DNA of 64,000 nt from Prevotellaceae bacterium (GTDB taxonomy: Bacteria; Bacteroidota; Bacteroidia; Bacteroidales; UBA932). The stretch spans positions 34,820 to 98,819 of the forward strand of contig JAIRNF010000058.1 of NCBI GenBank assembly GCA_031258195.1. The letters run 5' to 3'. The stretch's first letter is position 1, and each line of letters opens with the position of its first letter. The notes under the pieces are model-generated. The model was not told the DNA's origin. It saw only the letters and a program-made list of their open reading frames with translations, and did not search any database. Shown here in pieces: positions 56,544 through 64,000 of this stretch. A program made the translations under genes and the position numbers.

Positions 56544-56706
56544 CGCTAAGGTTTTCTACTATTAAGTAGAATTAAAAGGGAACCGTGTGAGAATCACGGA
56601 CTGTCGCGCAACTGTAAGCTCTAAAAACAGTTCTGTACAAGCAAACCACTGGAGCAATCCGGGAAGGTGTATAGAATAGAGTAAGTCAGGAGACCTGCCT
56701 TAACCG
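56544..56706 (+). ncRNA. Cobalamin riboswitch leading the 4-hydroxybutyrate operon
   Basis: The core matches the B12 aptamer in order: ATTAAAAGGGAA (56571-56582), GTGTGAGAATCACGGACTGT with CGCGCAACTGTAA, GGGAAGGTG, and the B12 box AAGTCAGGAGACCTGCC (56683-56699). AAGG (56548) and CCTT (56698) can close P1. Such aptamers bind adenosyl- or methylcobalamin and usually switch expression off. After it come TGCTTTCGCGAAAAAAGCA and AGACTTGTGTCTTTTATTT, possible parts of the expression platform. The first gene downstream is marC (56901), then abfD. Confidence 0.93.
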
Positions 56707-56900
56707 GATTGGCAATGCTTTCGCGAAAAAAGCAGCGTCGAATCAGCAGACTTGTGTCTTTTATTTATTGATAGTAATAGGTAAAAAGTATAATACGTCT
56801 CCTCTTTTAACCCACATTTTCGTTTAAGCATTTTTAAGATCAAAAGAACCTTTTGATACCATACTACTTATTTGCCGGTAGGTATGTTTTGTTGTACTTA

Positions 56901-57497
56901 ATGCTAACGAAAAAGGTGCTAAACTTTAATCCGCAAGAAATACTAACAGCCTTCATGGTGCTGTTTGCGGTAATAGACATTATCGGGTCTACACCTATTA
57001 TTATGAGCCTTAACAGTATCGGTGGCAAAGTGCAAGCCCGCAAAGCCTCTTTGGTATCGCTGGCTATACTGGTGGTTTTTCTGTTTGCGGGAGGAGCCTT
57101 GCTAAAATTGTTCAATACCGATATCGCTTCATTTGCTATAGCAGGTGCATTAGTCCTTTTTGCTTTGGCAATTGAGATGACTTTTAATATTGAACTATTC
57201 CGCAATGATGGCACCAGCGGACAATCAACCATTATACCGGTTGTTTTCCCCTTAGTGGCAGGTCCCGGAACCCTCACAACGGCGCTATCTCTACGTGCAG
57301 AATGTAGCGTAGAGAATATTATCGTAGCTATTATTCTAAATATGATTATTGTCTATATTGTTATTCGGAAAGTTAACCTTGTCGAAAGGTTGATAGGCAG
57401 GAACGGTATATATATTCTACGAAGATTTTTTGGCGTAATACTGCTGGCCATGTCGGTAAAGTTATTCGTATCAAATCTTCGTATTCTACTCGCATGA
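56901..57497 (+). CDS. MarC-family membrane protein
   Basis: The 198-residue protein has about six hydrophobic segments and the family blocks FAVIDIIGSTPI and FPLVAGPGTLTTAL. The start at 56901 (MLTKKVLNFNPQEILTAF) fits the family; the open frame begins 16 codons earlier. MarC proteins have no proven function, and an early link with antibiotic resistance was not upheld. It is the first gene behind the cobalamin riboswitch and 37 bases before abfD, so it is presumably B12-regulated and may help move a pathway product or cofactor. Confidence 0.82.
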   Translation: MLTKKVLNFNPQEILTAFMVLFAVIDIIGSTPIIMSLNSIGGKVQARKASLVSLAILVVFLFAGGALLKLFNTDIASFAIAGALVLFALAIEMTFNIELFRNDGTSGQSTIIPVVFPLVAGPGTLTTALSLRAECSVENIIVAIILNMIIVYIVIRKVNLVERLIGRNGIYILRRFFGVILLAMSVKLFVSNLRILLA

Positions 57498-57534
57498 CAT
57501 ATAAATAGCTCTTAAAATATAAAAATCAAAAGCC

Positions 57535-58995
57535 ATGATGACAAAAGAACAGTACATTGAAAGCCTTCGCAAGCTAAACCTGAAAGTATACTTTATGGGA
57601 GAGTTGATTGAAAATCCTGTAGACCACCCGATGATTCGGCCTTCTATGAATTCGGTAGCTATGACCTACGAGCTGGCTGAAAAAGACGAGTATAAAGATT
57701 TAATGACAGCAACATCAAACCTTACGGGTAAATCGGTCAACCGCTTCTGCCACCTTCATCAAAGCGCGGAAGATTTGGTGAATAAAGTAAAAATGCAGCG
57801 TTTGCTAGGGCAAAAAACAGCTGCATGCTTTCAGCGGTGCGTAGGCATGGACGCATTCAACGCCATCTTTTCTACAACCTACGAAATGGATAAGCAGCTG
57901 GGTACAGAGTATCACAAGCGTTTTACCGACTATATGAAGTTTGTACAAGATAACGACCTTACTGTCGACGGTGCTATGACCGACCCGAAAGGCGACCGCT
58001 CGCTATCTCCCTCTAAGCAGGAAGATCCTGATTTGTACTTGCACATTACCAAAGTTAGAGAAGACGGTATAGTGGTTAGAGGTGCGAAAGCGCACCAAAC
58101 CGGAGCGGTTAACTCTCACGAACATCTTATTATGCCCACGGTGGCACTGAAAGAGGACGATAAAGACTACGCTGTTTCTTTTGCCGTACCATCGGATGCC
58201 GAAGGTGTAATTATGATATACGGAAGGCAATCATGCGATACCCGTAAGCTTGAAAAGGATGCCGACATGGATTTGGGAAACGCACAGTTTGGCGGACACG
58301 AAGCCCTGGTCATATTCGAAGACGTTTTTGTACCAAATGAAAGAGTATTTATGTGTAAAGAATACGAATTTGCGGGCATGATGGTCGAACGTTTCGCCGG
58401 ATACCACAGACAGTCTTATGGCGGATGTAAAGTCGGTGTCGGCGATGTTTTGATCGGGGCGGCTGCCTTAGCGGCAGATTATAACGGTGTACCAAAGGCA
58501 AATCACATTAAGGATAAGCTGATTGAAATGATGCATCTAAACGAAACCTTATACGCCTGCGGAATTGCCTGTTCTGCCGAAGGCGAAAAAATGCCTGCCG
58601 GAAACTACCAGATAAACTTATTGCTGGCAAATGTTTGTAAGCAAAATATTACCCGTTTTCCATACGAAATAGCCCGCTTAGCAGAAGATATCGCAGGAGG
58701 AATAATGGTTACCATGCCCTCGGAGCAAGACTTGCATAGTAAGGATGTTGGTCATTACGTAAGAAAGTATCTGAAGGGAGCCAAGAATGTAGCGACAGAA
58801 AACAGAATGCGCGTTCTACGCCTAATCGAAAATATTACGCTCGGTACTGCTGCCGTTGGATACAGAACAGAGTCGATGCACGGGGCAGGTTCTCCACAGG
58901 CACAACGCATTATGATTGCCAGACAGGGCGACCTAGAGAGCAAGAAAAAAATGGCAAAAGAAATTGCCAGAGTTGATGAGAGTCAAAATCAGTAG
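57535..58995 (+). CDS. abfD: 4-Hydroxybutyryl-CoA dehydratase / vinylacetyl-CoA isomerase
   Basis: AbfD turns 4-hydroxybutyryl-CoA into crotonyl-CoA using FAD and a 4Fe-4S cluster in a radical mechanism. The 486-residue protein has the cluster ligands in CFQRC (C98, C102) and in the YHRQSYGGC segment (His and Cys seven apart, about residues 291 and 298), exactly as in the clostridial enzyme. Other blocks are THQTGAVNSHEH-like AKAHQTGAVNSHEHL and GAGSPQAQRIM. The enzyme is oxygen-sensitive, which fits an anaerobe. Crotonyl-CoA would then be reduced to butyryl-CoA by enzymes outside the window. Confidence 0.95.
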   Translation: MMTKEQYIESLRKLNLKVYFMGELIENPVDHPMIRPSMNSVAMTYELAEKDEYKDLMTATSNLTGKSVNRFCHLHQSAEDLVNKVKMQRLLGQKTAACFQRCVGMDAFNAIFSTTYEMDKQLGTEYHKRFTDYMKFVQDNDLTVDGAMTDPKGDRSLSPSKQEDPDLYLHITKVREDGIVVRGAKAHQTGAVNSHEHLIMPTVALKEDDKDYAVSFAVPSDAEGVIMIYGRQSCDTRKLEKDADMDLGNAQFGGHEALVIFEDVFVPNERVFMCKEYEFAGMMVERFAGYHRQSYGGCKVGVGDVLIGAAALAADYNGVPKANHIKDKLIEMMHLNETLYACGIACSAEGEKMPAGNYQINLLLANVCKQNITRFPYEIARLAEDIAGGIMVTMPSEQDLHSKDVGHYVRKYLKGAKNVATENRMRVLRLIENITLGTAAVGYRTESMHGAGSPQAQRIMIARQGDLESKKKMAKEIARVDESQNQ

Positions 58996-59276
58996 TTATT
59001 CAAAAAAATGGGAGCAACCAGATAGCTAGCGGAAAGGGTTATGGGGCAAGCAAAGCCTCCCGTTCCCTATAAATACAAGAGAGAAATTATCTCACATAAT
59101 AAAGGATTGATAGGTTAAGGTTGTATTTATAGAAATATGTGGAGGCAGCCCTTCCGCTTAAATTACCATAAAAATATGGCTGATAAAACGTTTAAGGCTC
59201 GCCGGTATAGCACCCAAAAGCGTTTCTGCCGACAAAGAGTTGCTTACTAAAAAGTATATGAAAAAGATAGCAAATT
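58996..59276. other. Leader between abfD and the CoA-transferase gene
   Basis: The gap is long for an operon. A frame without ATG at its start (59162-59299) reads SVSADKELLTKKYMKKIANYELEKYV and overlaps the CoA-transferase start. It may be the tail of a lost small gene. No promoter or terminator stands out. Confidence 0.4.
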
Positions 59277-60563
59277 ATGAACTGGAGAAATACGTATAAA
59301 GAAAAAGTTTCCACGGCTGCTAACGCTATAAAAGCAATTAAAGACGACAGCTATATAGTTTTCTCTCATGCAGCAAACGTACCTAAGCTAACGATAATGG
59401 AGCTTATGGCCAAGAAAGAAAAGTACCATAATGTCCATATTTACCACATGATTTCTCTTAGCAGCGGAGAGTACCTACAGTCCGAGGCAGATGGTCATTT
59501 TCGGCACATAACCAACTTCGTGGGCGCAAACTCCCGTCAAGCAATAGCAGAAAAAAGAGGTGACTTTTTGCCCTGCTTTTTTAAGGATGTTCCGAAGCTA
59601 TTGGGCTACGTATTTCCTGTAGATGTTGCCGCTATTCAGGTATCTTCACCTGACGAGGACGGGTATTGCAGCTTTGGCGTATCCTGCGATTATACCAAAG
59701 CAGCAGTAGAAAGGGCTTCGGTAGTTATTGCCGAAATGAACGATATTATGCCTTATGTAGGAGGAGATAATAAAATACATATGTCAAAGCTGGATTATAT
59801 CATTCCGTGCGCAAACCTTATCCCCGAACTATCCCCTCCTAAAATTACCGAAGTTGAAAAAGAGATTGGAAAGCATTGCGCATCGCTGGTTGAAGATGGC
59901 TCGACGCTTCAACTGGGTATTGGTGCCATTCCCGACGCGGTTCTCCTCTCTCTAAAAAAGAAAAAGGATCTGGGCATACATACTGAAATGTTCTCTGATG
60001 GAGTAGTTGACCTTGTGGAAGCGGGAGTAATTACAGGGAAGAAAAAAACACTACATAAAGGTAAGCTGATTGCTACCTTCCTGATGGGTACCCGGAAGTT
60101 ATACGATTTTGTAGACCACAACCCCGATGTAGAGCTACATCCAGTAGACTATGTAAACGATCCTTGGATAATTGGACAGAATGATAAAATGGTTTCTATC
60201 AACTCTTGTATAGAAGTTGATTTAATGGGTCAAGTGGCATCGGAATCTATCGGATTAAAACAGTTTAGTGGAACCGGCGGGCAGGTTGACTACGTGCGGG
60301 GTTCAGCGCTGTCTGTCGATGGAAAGTCTATCATGGCTATGCCCTCTACTGCTGCTAAAGGACAAACTTCAAGAATAGTTCCTTTTCTGTCGGAAGGAGC
60401 TGCAGTTACCACTTCCAGAAATGAGGTAGACTATATCGTAACAGAGTACGGAATAGCAAAACTAAAAGGAAAAACGCTGAGGCAAAGAGCCGAAAGCCTT
60501 ATTAACATTGCCCATCCCGATTTTAGAAAAACGCTAAAAGAAGAGTTTAACAAAAGATTTTAA
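59277..60563 (+). CDS. abfT: 4-Hydroxybutyrate CoA-transferase
   Basis: This 428-residue enzyme moves CoA from acetyl-CoA or a similar donor to 4-hydroxybutyrate. The family I-type build is seen: an N-terminal half with GVSCDYTKAAVERA and VIAEMNDIMPYV, and a C-terminal half with LQLGIGAIPDAVL and the catalytic glutamate in HTEMFSDG; FSGTGGQVDYVRG and VTEYGIAKLKGKTLRQRA complete the match. It stands between abfD and 4hbD in the same orientation, which supports 4-hydroxybutyrate as the substrate. Confidence 0.93.
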   Translation: MNWRNTYKEKVSTAANAIKAIKDDSYIVFSHAANVPKLTIMELMAKKEKYHNVHIYHMISLSSGEYLQSEADGHFRHITNFVGANSRQAIAEKRGDFLPCFFKDVPKLLGYVFPVDVAAIQVSSPDEDGYCSFGVSCDYTKAAVERASVVIAEMNDIMPYVGGDNKIHMSKLDYIIPCANLIPELSPPKITEVEKEIGKHCASLVEDGSTLQLGIGAIPDAVLLSLKKKKDLGIHTEMFSDGVVDLVEAGVITGKKKTLHKGKLIATFLMGTRKLYDFVDHNPDVELHPVDYVNDPWIIGQNDKMVSINSCIEVDLMGQVASESIGLKQFSGTGGQVDYVRGSALSVDGKSIMAMPSTAAKGQTSRIVPFLSEGAAVTTSRNEVDYIVTEYGIAKLKGKTLRQRAESLINIAHPDFRKTLKEEFNKRF

Positions 60564-60567
60564 TTAT

Positions 60568-61695
60568 ATGCAACTACTAAAGCTTAAAACAAGAGTAAGC
60601 AAATTCGATACATTCTCGAATTTTGCTAAAGAGTTTACCTTATCTGATAAGGATTTAGTTATTACGCAGGACTTCCTCTATGAGCCTTTTATGAAGGAAT
60701 TAAACCTGCCCTGCCATTTTATAATGCAGGAAAAGTTTGGTAACGGAGAGCCATCGGATGAAATGATGAATCAGATTCTTTCCGAAGCTCGCAAGGTTGA
60801 TTATAACAGGGTTATAGCTGTTGGCGGTGGTACCGTTATTGATATTGTCAAGCTGTTTGTACTAAAAGATGTTGAGAATGTAACGGCAGCTTTTGAAAGG
60901 AAAATACCTATACAAAAAGATAAAGTATTGGTCATCGTACCCACAACTTGCGGAACAGGAAGCGAGGTAACCAACATATCCATCGCAGAAATCAAAGCAA
61001 AGCACACAAAAATGGGGCTTGCGGACGATGCTTTGCTTGCAGACGACGCTGTTCTTATTCCTGAACTGCTAAAAGGTTTACCCTATAAGTTCTACCTGTA
61101 TAGCGCAATCGATGCTTTGATACATGCCGTTGAATCGTACGTTTCGCCTAAGGCTGCCCAGTATACACGCTTATTCTCAAAAGAAGCAATACGCATTATC
61201 TTAGATGTTTTTATAGGCATCGTAGAAAAAGGTGAAAACTACCGTTTTGAACGGTTTGAAGATATGTTGATTGCTAGCAACTATGCCGGAATAGCATTCG
61301 GTAATGCAGGTGTGGGAGCCGTACACGCCCTTTCATACCCATTAGGCGGTACCTGCCATGTACCGCACGGAGAAGCAAACTACCAGTTTTTTACCGAAGT
61401 ATTTAAGCTATACTTTAGAAAATCTCCTACTAGTACTATCCAAGAGCTAAACCTCTTGCTGTCTCGGGGATTGGGAAATAAATCAGCCGAAAATAGTTCG
61501 GCAGTGTACGATCAGCTAGACCAGTTGTTAGGAAAGCTGATATCAAAAAATCAGTTGCATACATACGGTATGAAGGAGGATGATATTGACGGTTTTACTA
61601 CTAACGTTTTAGAATCACAACAACGCTTACTCGCCAATAATTATACTCCTCTCAGCAGAGACGAGATCAGAGATATATACGCTAGCTTGTATTAA
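60568..61695 (+). CDS. 4hbD: 4-Hydroxybutyrate dehydrogenase (iron-containing alcohol dehydrogenase)
   Basis: The 375-residue group III alcohol dehydrogenase reduces succinate semialdehyde to 4-hydroxybutyrate with NADH. Seen are the nucleotide loop AVGGGTVIDIVKLF, PTTCGTGSEVTNIS, and metal ligands in SAIDALIHAVESY and in VHALSYPLGGTCHVPHGEANY (two histidines). The gene starts four bases after the abfT stop, so the two are translationally close. Position between abfT and sucD makes the substrate assignment safe. Confidence 0.93.
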   Translation: MQLLKLKTRVSKFDTFSNFAKEFTLSDKDLVITQDFLYEPFMKELNLPCHFIMQEKFGNGEPSDEMMNQILSEARKVDYNRVIAVGGGTVIDIVKLFVLKDVENVTAAFERKIPIQKDKVLVIVPTTCGTGSEVTNISIAEIKAKHTKMGLADDALLADDAVLIPELLKGLPYKFYLYSAIDALIHAVESYVSPKAAQYTRLFSKEAIRIILDVFIGIVEKGENYRFERFEDMLIASNYAGIAFGNAGVGAVHALSYPLGGTCHVPHGEANYQFFTEVFKLYFRKSPTSTIQELNLLLSRGLGNKSAENSSAVYDQLDQLLGKLISKNQLHTYGMKEDDIDGFTTNVLESQQRLLANNYTPLSRDEIRDIYASLY

Positions 61696-61769
61696 TTAGG
61701 ATAAGTTATAACCTACAAGTAAATAATCAAAAAACTAAAATATAAATAATAATATTTTACAAAAACAAA

Positions 61770-63128
61770 ATGGAACGGATAAAGCAAATGATTGAAAAGG
61801 CTCGCAAGGCTCAACGATTTTACGAAACAAACTTCGATCAAGATGATGTTGATGTAGTAATAAAACTGGCTGCTCGTGCCATTTTTGATAACGCCGAGGA
61901 GCTGGCAAAGCTAACCATAGAAGAAACCGAAATGGGCGTTTATGCAGATAAGGTTTCTAAGAATAAGAATAAGTCTAAAGGTGTATGGAATAACCTTAAA
62001 GGTAAAAAATCTATGGGTATTCTTGACATCGATGAGAAAACAGGTTTAATTGAAATTGCTAAACCTATTGGAGTAGTTGCAGGAATTACACCTATGACAA
62101 ATCCGGTGGTAACTCCCATGTCAAAAATTATTTTCGCCTTAAAAACAAAGAATGCCATTATTATATCCCCTCACCCAAAGGCTAAAAAATGCTCTTCGCT
62201 GGCAGTAAAAAAGATACTCGAAGCCATAGCACCTATGGAGGTACCCGACGGAATGGTTCAGGTTATAGAAGAGCCTACGCTGGAAATAACACAGGCTTTA
62301 ATGGCCATGTGCGATGTTGTTGTGGCTACCGGAGGTATGCCAATGGTAAAATCGGCTTACTCGTCGGGTAAACCTTCTTTTGGCGTTGGCGCAGGTAATG
62401 TACAGGTTCTTCTCGACAGAAATATAGACTACGATTTAGCTGCCGGAAAAGTAGTTACCGGGCGGTCTTTTGATAATGGCATCATCTGTTCGGGAGAGCA
62501 AAGCTTTATCTATCCCAGAGAAAATAAAGATGAAGTTTTCGAGGCGTTCCGGAATGCCGGCGCATATATTACTACAGAAGAAGAGAGAGAAAAAATTATC
62601 AATGTCATTTTCGAAGACGGGCATACAAGCCGGGATGTTGTGGGACAAACAGCCCTGACAGTTGCAAAAAAAGCGGGGATAAATGTTCCTGAAAACACGC
62701 GTGTTATTGTAGTGGAAGCACATGGTGCAGGAGAAAAAGACCCCATAAGCAAAGAAAAAATGTGCCCAGTTATGGCTGCGTTTCCCTATCAATATTTTGA
62801 CGAGGCACTTGAAATCGCGCAAACAAATCTTTCGCTGGAAGGCAACGGACACACAGCGGGAATACACTCCAACAGCCAGGCAAATATCATTAAAGCAGGA
62901 ACAGATTTATCTGTTGCTCGTCTTATCGTAAATGCTATTTGCGCAACAACGGCAGGTGGTTCTATTCAAAACGGATTGCCGATTACCAATACATTAGGTT
63001 GCGGCAGCTGGGGCAACAATTCCATCTCAGAAAATTTTACTTATAAGCATCTTTTAAATATCACCCGTATTGCTCCTTTATCTGCACGAATTCATATTCC
63101 GACAGATGAGGAAATATGGGCAGCATAA
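61770..63128 (+). CDS. sucD: CoA-acylating succinate-semialdehyde dehydrogenase
   Basis: SucD reduces succinyl-CoA to succinate semialdehyde, the entry step of the pathway. The 452-residue aldehyde dehydrogenase has the catalytic Cys240 in GIICSGEQSF, GVVAGITPMTNPVVTPM and GVGAGNVQVLLD, typical of the acylating EutE/SucD group. It is the last gene of the operon, 74 bases behind 4hbD. The four enzymes sucD, 4hbD, abfT and abfD together lead from succinyl-CoA to crotonyl-CoA, as described for Clostridium kluyveri and Porphyromonas gingivalis. Confidence 0.94.
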   Translation: MERIKQMIEKARKAQRFYETNFDQDDVDVVIKLAARAIFDNAEELAKLTIEETEMGVYADKVSKNKNKSKGVWNNLKGKKSMGILDIDEKTGLIEIAKPIGVVAGITPMTNPVVTPMSKIIFALKTKNAIIISPHPKAKKCSSLAVKKILEAIAPMEVPDGMVQVIEEPTLEITQALMAMCDVVVATGGMPMVKSAYSSGKPSFGVGAGNVQVLLDRNIDYDLAAGKVVTGRSFDNGIICSGEQSFIYPRENKDEVFEAFRNAGAYITTEEEREKIINVIFEDGHTSRDVVGQTALTVAKKAGINVPENTRVIVVEAHGAGEKDPISKEKMCPVMAAFPYQYFDEALEIAQTNLSLEGNGHTAGIHSNSQANIIKAGTDLSVARLIVNAICATTAGGSIQNGLPITNTLGCGSWGNNSISENFTYKHLLNITRIAPLSARIHIPTDEEIWAA

Positions 63129-63209
63129 CCTATACAAAAACACACGTTAGCCTATAAAAAAGCATTGGAGAACATAATTATATAGTATAACGATTGATAT
63201 AATAAAAAA

Positions 63210-63249
63210 GCAGAGAGGATGGTGGTTTAGTTCATCCTCTCTGCCTTTT
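63210..63249. terminator. Bidirectional terminator behind sucD
   Basis: GCAGAGAGGATG (63210-63221) and CATCCTCTCTGC (63233-63244) form a perfect 12-base stem with an 11-base loop. CTTTTT follows on the plus strand and TTTTTT on the minus strand, so it can stop both the operon and any transcript coming from the opposing riboswitch. Confidence 0.88.
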
Positions 63250-63539
63250 TAACCTAACGAAAGACAGCATAACCACTGTCTCTGGCATTACCAAACCTAA
63301 ATTTACCTAAATAAACCAAACTCCCTAACGTGCGAGAAAAAGGTGCTCAGTATAATTAATATATCGCCATTTCTACTATTATGACCTCTGGCAATTTTAG
63401 AGAATAAGCTGTAGTATATAACAGACATTCACTATTTGATAGCAATCAAATAGGCTTGAAGAATGAGACGAAAACAAATGAAAAATTATGCCTATTACCA
63501 TTTGGTTTCAAAGCCTTTTTCCTCGAAAGCTCTAAACTG
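63245..63539. other. Gene-free stretch behind the minus-strand riboswitch
   Basis: The longest minus-strand frame starting with ATG here (63501 to about 63397) has 34 codons and no recognisable content. CTATTTGAT and ATCAAATAG (about 63432-63453) form a hairpin. A transcript from the minus-strand aptamer would cross this stretch and meet the terminator at 63210-63244. Confidence 0.6.
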
Positions 63540-63720
63540 CTAACCGTTGGCAGGTCTCCTGACTTATCCCCATTTTAGTTGGACTTCCCATACTATACTC
63601 GTACAGTGGCAAAAGTCATTACCAAAATGTTGCGTAGGACTTACGGTAGCGGAACTGTTCAGGATTTACACCTGATTCCCTTTTAATCAACATACTCGAA
63701 TAGGTATGCTGAACCAATGT
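63540..63720 (-). ncRNA. Second cobalamin riboswitch, facing the 4-hydroxybutyrate operon
   Basis: On the minus strand the order is ATTAAAAGGGAATCAGGTG with AAATCCTG (63687-63660), a CTACCGTAAGTCC stretch, TATGGGAAGTCC, and the B12 box AAGTCAGGAGACCTGCC (63565-63549). TTGG and CCAA can close P1. A TAACTTTG -7 match lies upstream on the minus strand at 63779-63772. No minus-strand gene follows within the window; the next sequence is the bidirectional terminator and then the end of sucD. Confidence 0.9.
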
Positions 63721-63876
63721 TGTTACAGAGATAAAAAATATTCGGATTTATAGTTCTGCTATATAACAGTCAAAGTTAAATTATCGGCTGGTGTTTTAAG
63801 AACTCTCTCGGCACAGCTGATCATGCTTTTTTAGTAAAAGTAAACTTACTTCTCCAAAACAAAGCAACACCAAAGC

Positions 63877-63906
63877 ATAAGCATCTTTTGTTGAAAAGAT
63901 GCTTAT
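63877..63906. terminator. Perfect hairpin between riboswitches two and three
   Basis: ATAAGCATCTTTT (63877-63889) and AAAAGATGCTTAT (63894-63906) form a perfect 13-base stem with loop GTTG. No U tract follows on the plus strand. It separates the two divergent riboswitch units. Confidence 0.55.
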
Positions 63907-63947
63907 ATCTTTCATAGAATTATTGAAAGTAAAAAATGATTCACCGC

Positions 63948-63955
63948 TAACTTTG
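63948..63955 (+). promoter_or_regulatory. Predicted -7 element of the third riboswitch
   Basis: TAACTTTG fits TAnnTTTG; TTG at 63923-63925 is a weak -33 match 22 bases upstream. Transcription would start near 63962. Confidence 0.55.
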
Positions 63956-63963
63956 TTTTCGTA

Positions 63964-64000
63964 TTCGGTTCCAAAACGGATTAAAAGGGAATTTGGTGAG
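63964..64000 (+). ncRNA. Start of a third cobalamin riboswitch, cut by the window end
   Basis: GGATTAAAAGGGAATTTGGTGAG (from 63978) matches the 5' conserved part of the B12 aptamer (compare 56571 and 63687). The rest, including the B12 box, lies beyond the window. The gene it controls is not visible. Confidence 0.75.

Noticed and set aside
63397..63501. 34-codon minus-strand frame behind the second cobalamin riboswitch
   Set aside because: It has no recognisable motif, overlaps a hairpin, and is no longer than chance frames in A+T-rich DNA. I do not claim it as the gene of that riboswitch.
1..64000. CRISPR array, rRNA operon or insertion sequence
   Set aside because: No regular spaced direct repeats, no rRNA sequence and no transposase frame were seen in the window.

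Overview
The window is a stretch of a Bacteroidota chromosome, most likely an anaerobic member of the order Bacteroidales related to Porphyromonas or Dysgonomonas. The evidence is a six-gene Na+-NQR operon, signal-peptide surface proteins with Calx-beta and MBG-type domains and a type IX secretion (T9SS) C-terminal domain, promoters of the Bacteroidetes type (TTTG near -33, TAnnTTTG near -7), and a succinate-to-crotonyl-CoA fermentation cluster like the one known in Porphyromonas gingivalis. No species can be named from the sequence alone.

Layout. 0-6 kb (minus strand): a membrane polyferredoxin with a DUF362 protein, a LipA-LipB fusion, a rhomboid protease and DNA polymerase III delta. 6-9.8 kb: a frameshifted surface-protein gene with a duplicated module. 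10-16.3 kb: nqrABCDEF. 16.6-19.5 kb: a small secreted protein and a Calx-beta surface protein. 19.5-23.8 kb: a hemerythrin/LuxR pair and a Ca2+-type P-ATPase. 24-32.5 kb: comEC, trkA, gph, ybaK, aspA, an exonuclease and hydE. 32.6-37.5 kb: a compact five-gene inositol-lipid operon. 37.6-47.2 kb: a DUF5686 outer-membrane protein, an ATP-grasp protein, mtgA, an M28 peptidase, argS and a cation/proton antiporter. 47.4-49.1 kb: two decayed genes (S41 peptidase, VOC protein). 49.4-51.7 kb: ffh and folD. 51.8-55.2 kb: tRNA-Arg(TCT), then a scar with an integrase remnant, a HicB-like gene and truncated host genes. 55.2-56.1 kb: an outer-membrane beta-barrel protein.

The most interesting region is 56.5-64 kb. 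A cobalamin riboswitch lies upstream of a MarC-family gene and four enzymes that can take succinyl-CoA to succinate semialdehyde, 4-hydroxybutyrate, 4-hydroxybutyryl-CoA and crotonyl-CoA (sucD, 4hbD, abfT, abfD). A second cobalamin aptamer lies on the opposite strand just beyond the end of this operon, with no recognisable gene behind it before a bidirectional terminator. A third starts on the plus strand at the window edge. This suggests that B12 status controls whether succinate goes to the B12-dependent methylmalonyl-CoA/propionate route or to the B12-independent 4-hydroxybutyrate/butyrate route, perhaps with a B12-controlled non-coding RNA. That reading is an inference from gene order and aptamer recognition.

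Other notable points are the LipA-LipB fusion, the inositol-lipid operon with its own nucleotidyltransferase and an atypical CDP-alcohol transferase motif, homopolymer tracts at or near frameshifts plus an intact G9 tract inside nqrF, and clustered gene decay between 47 and 55 kb.
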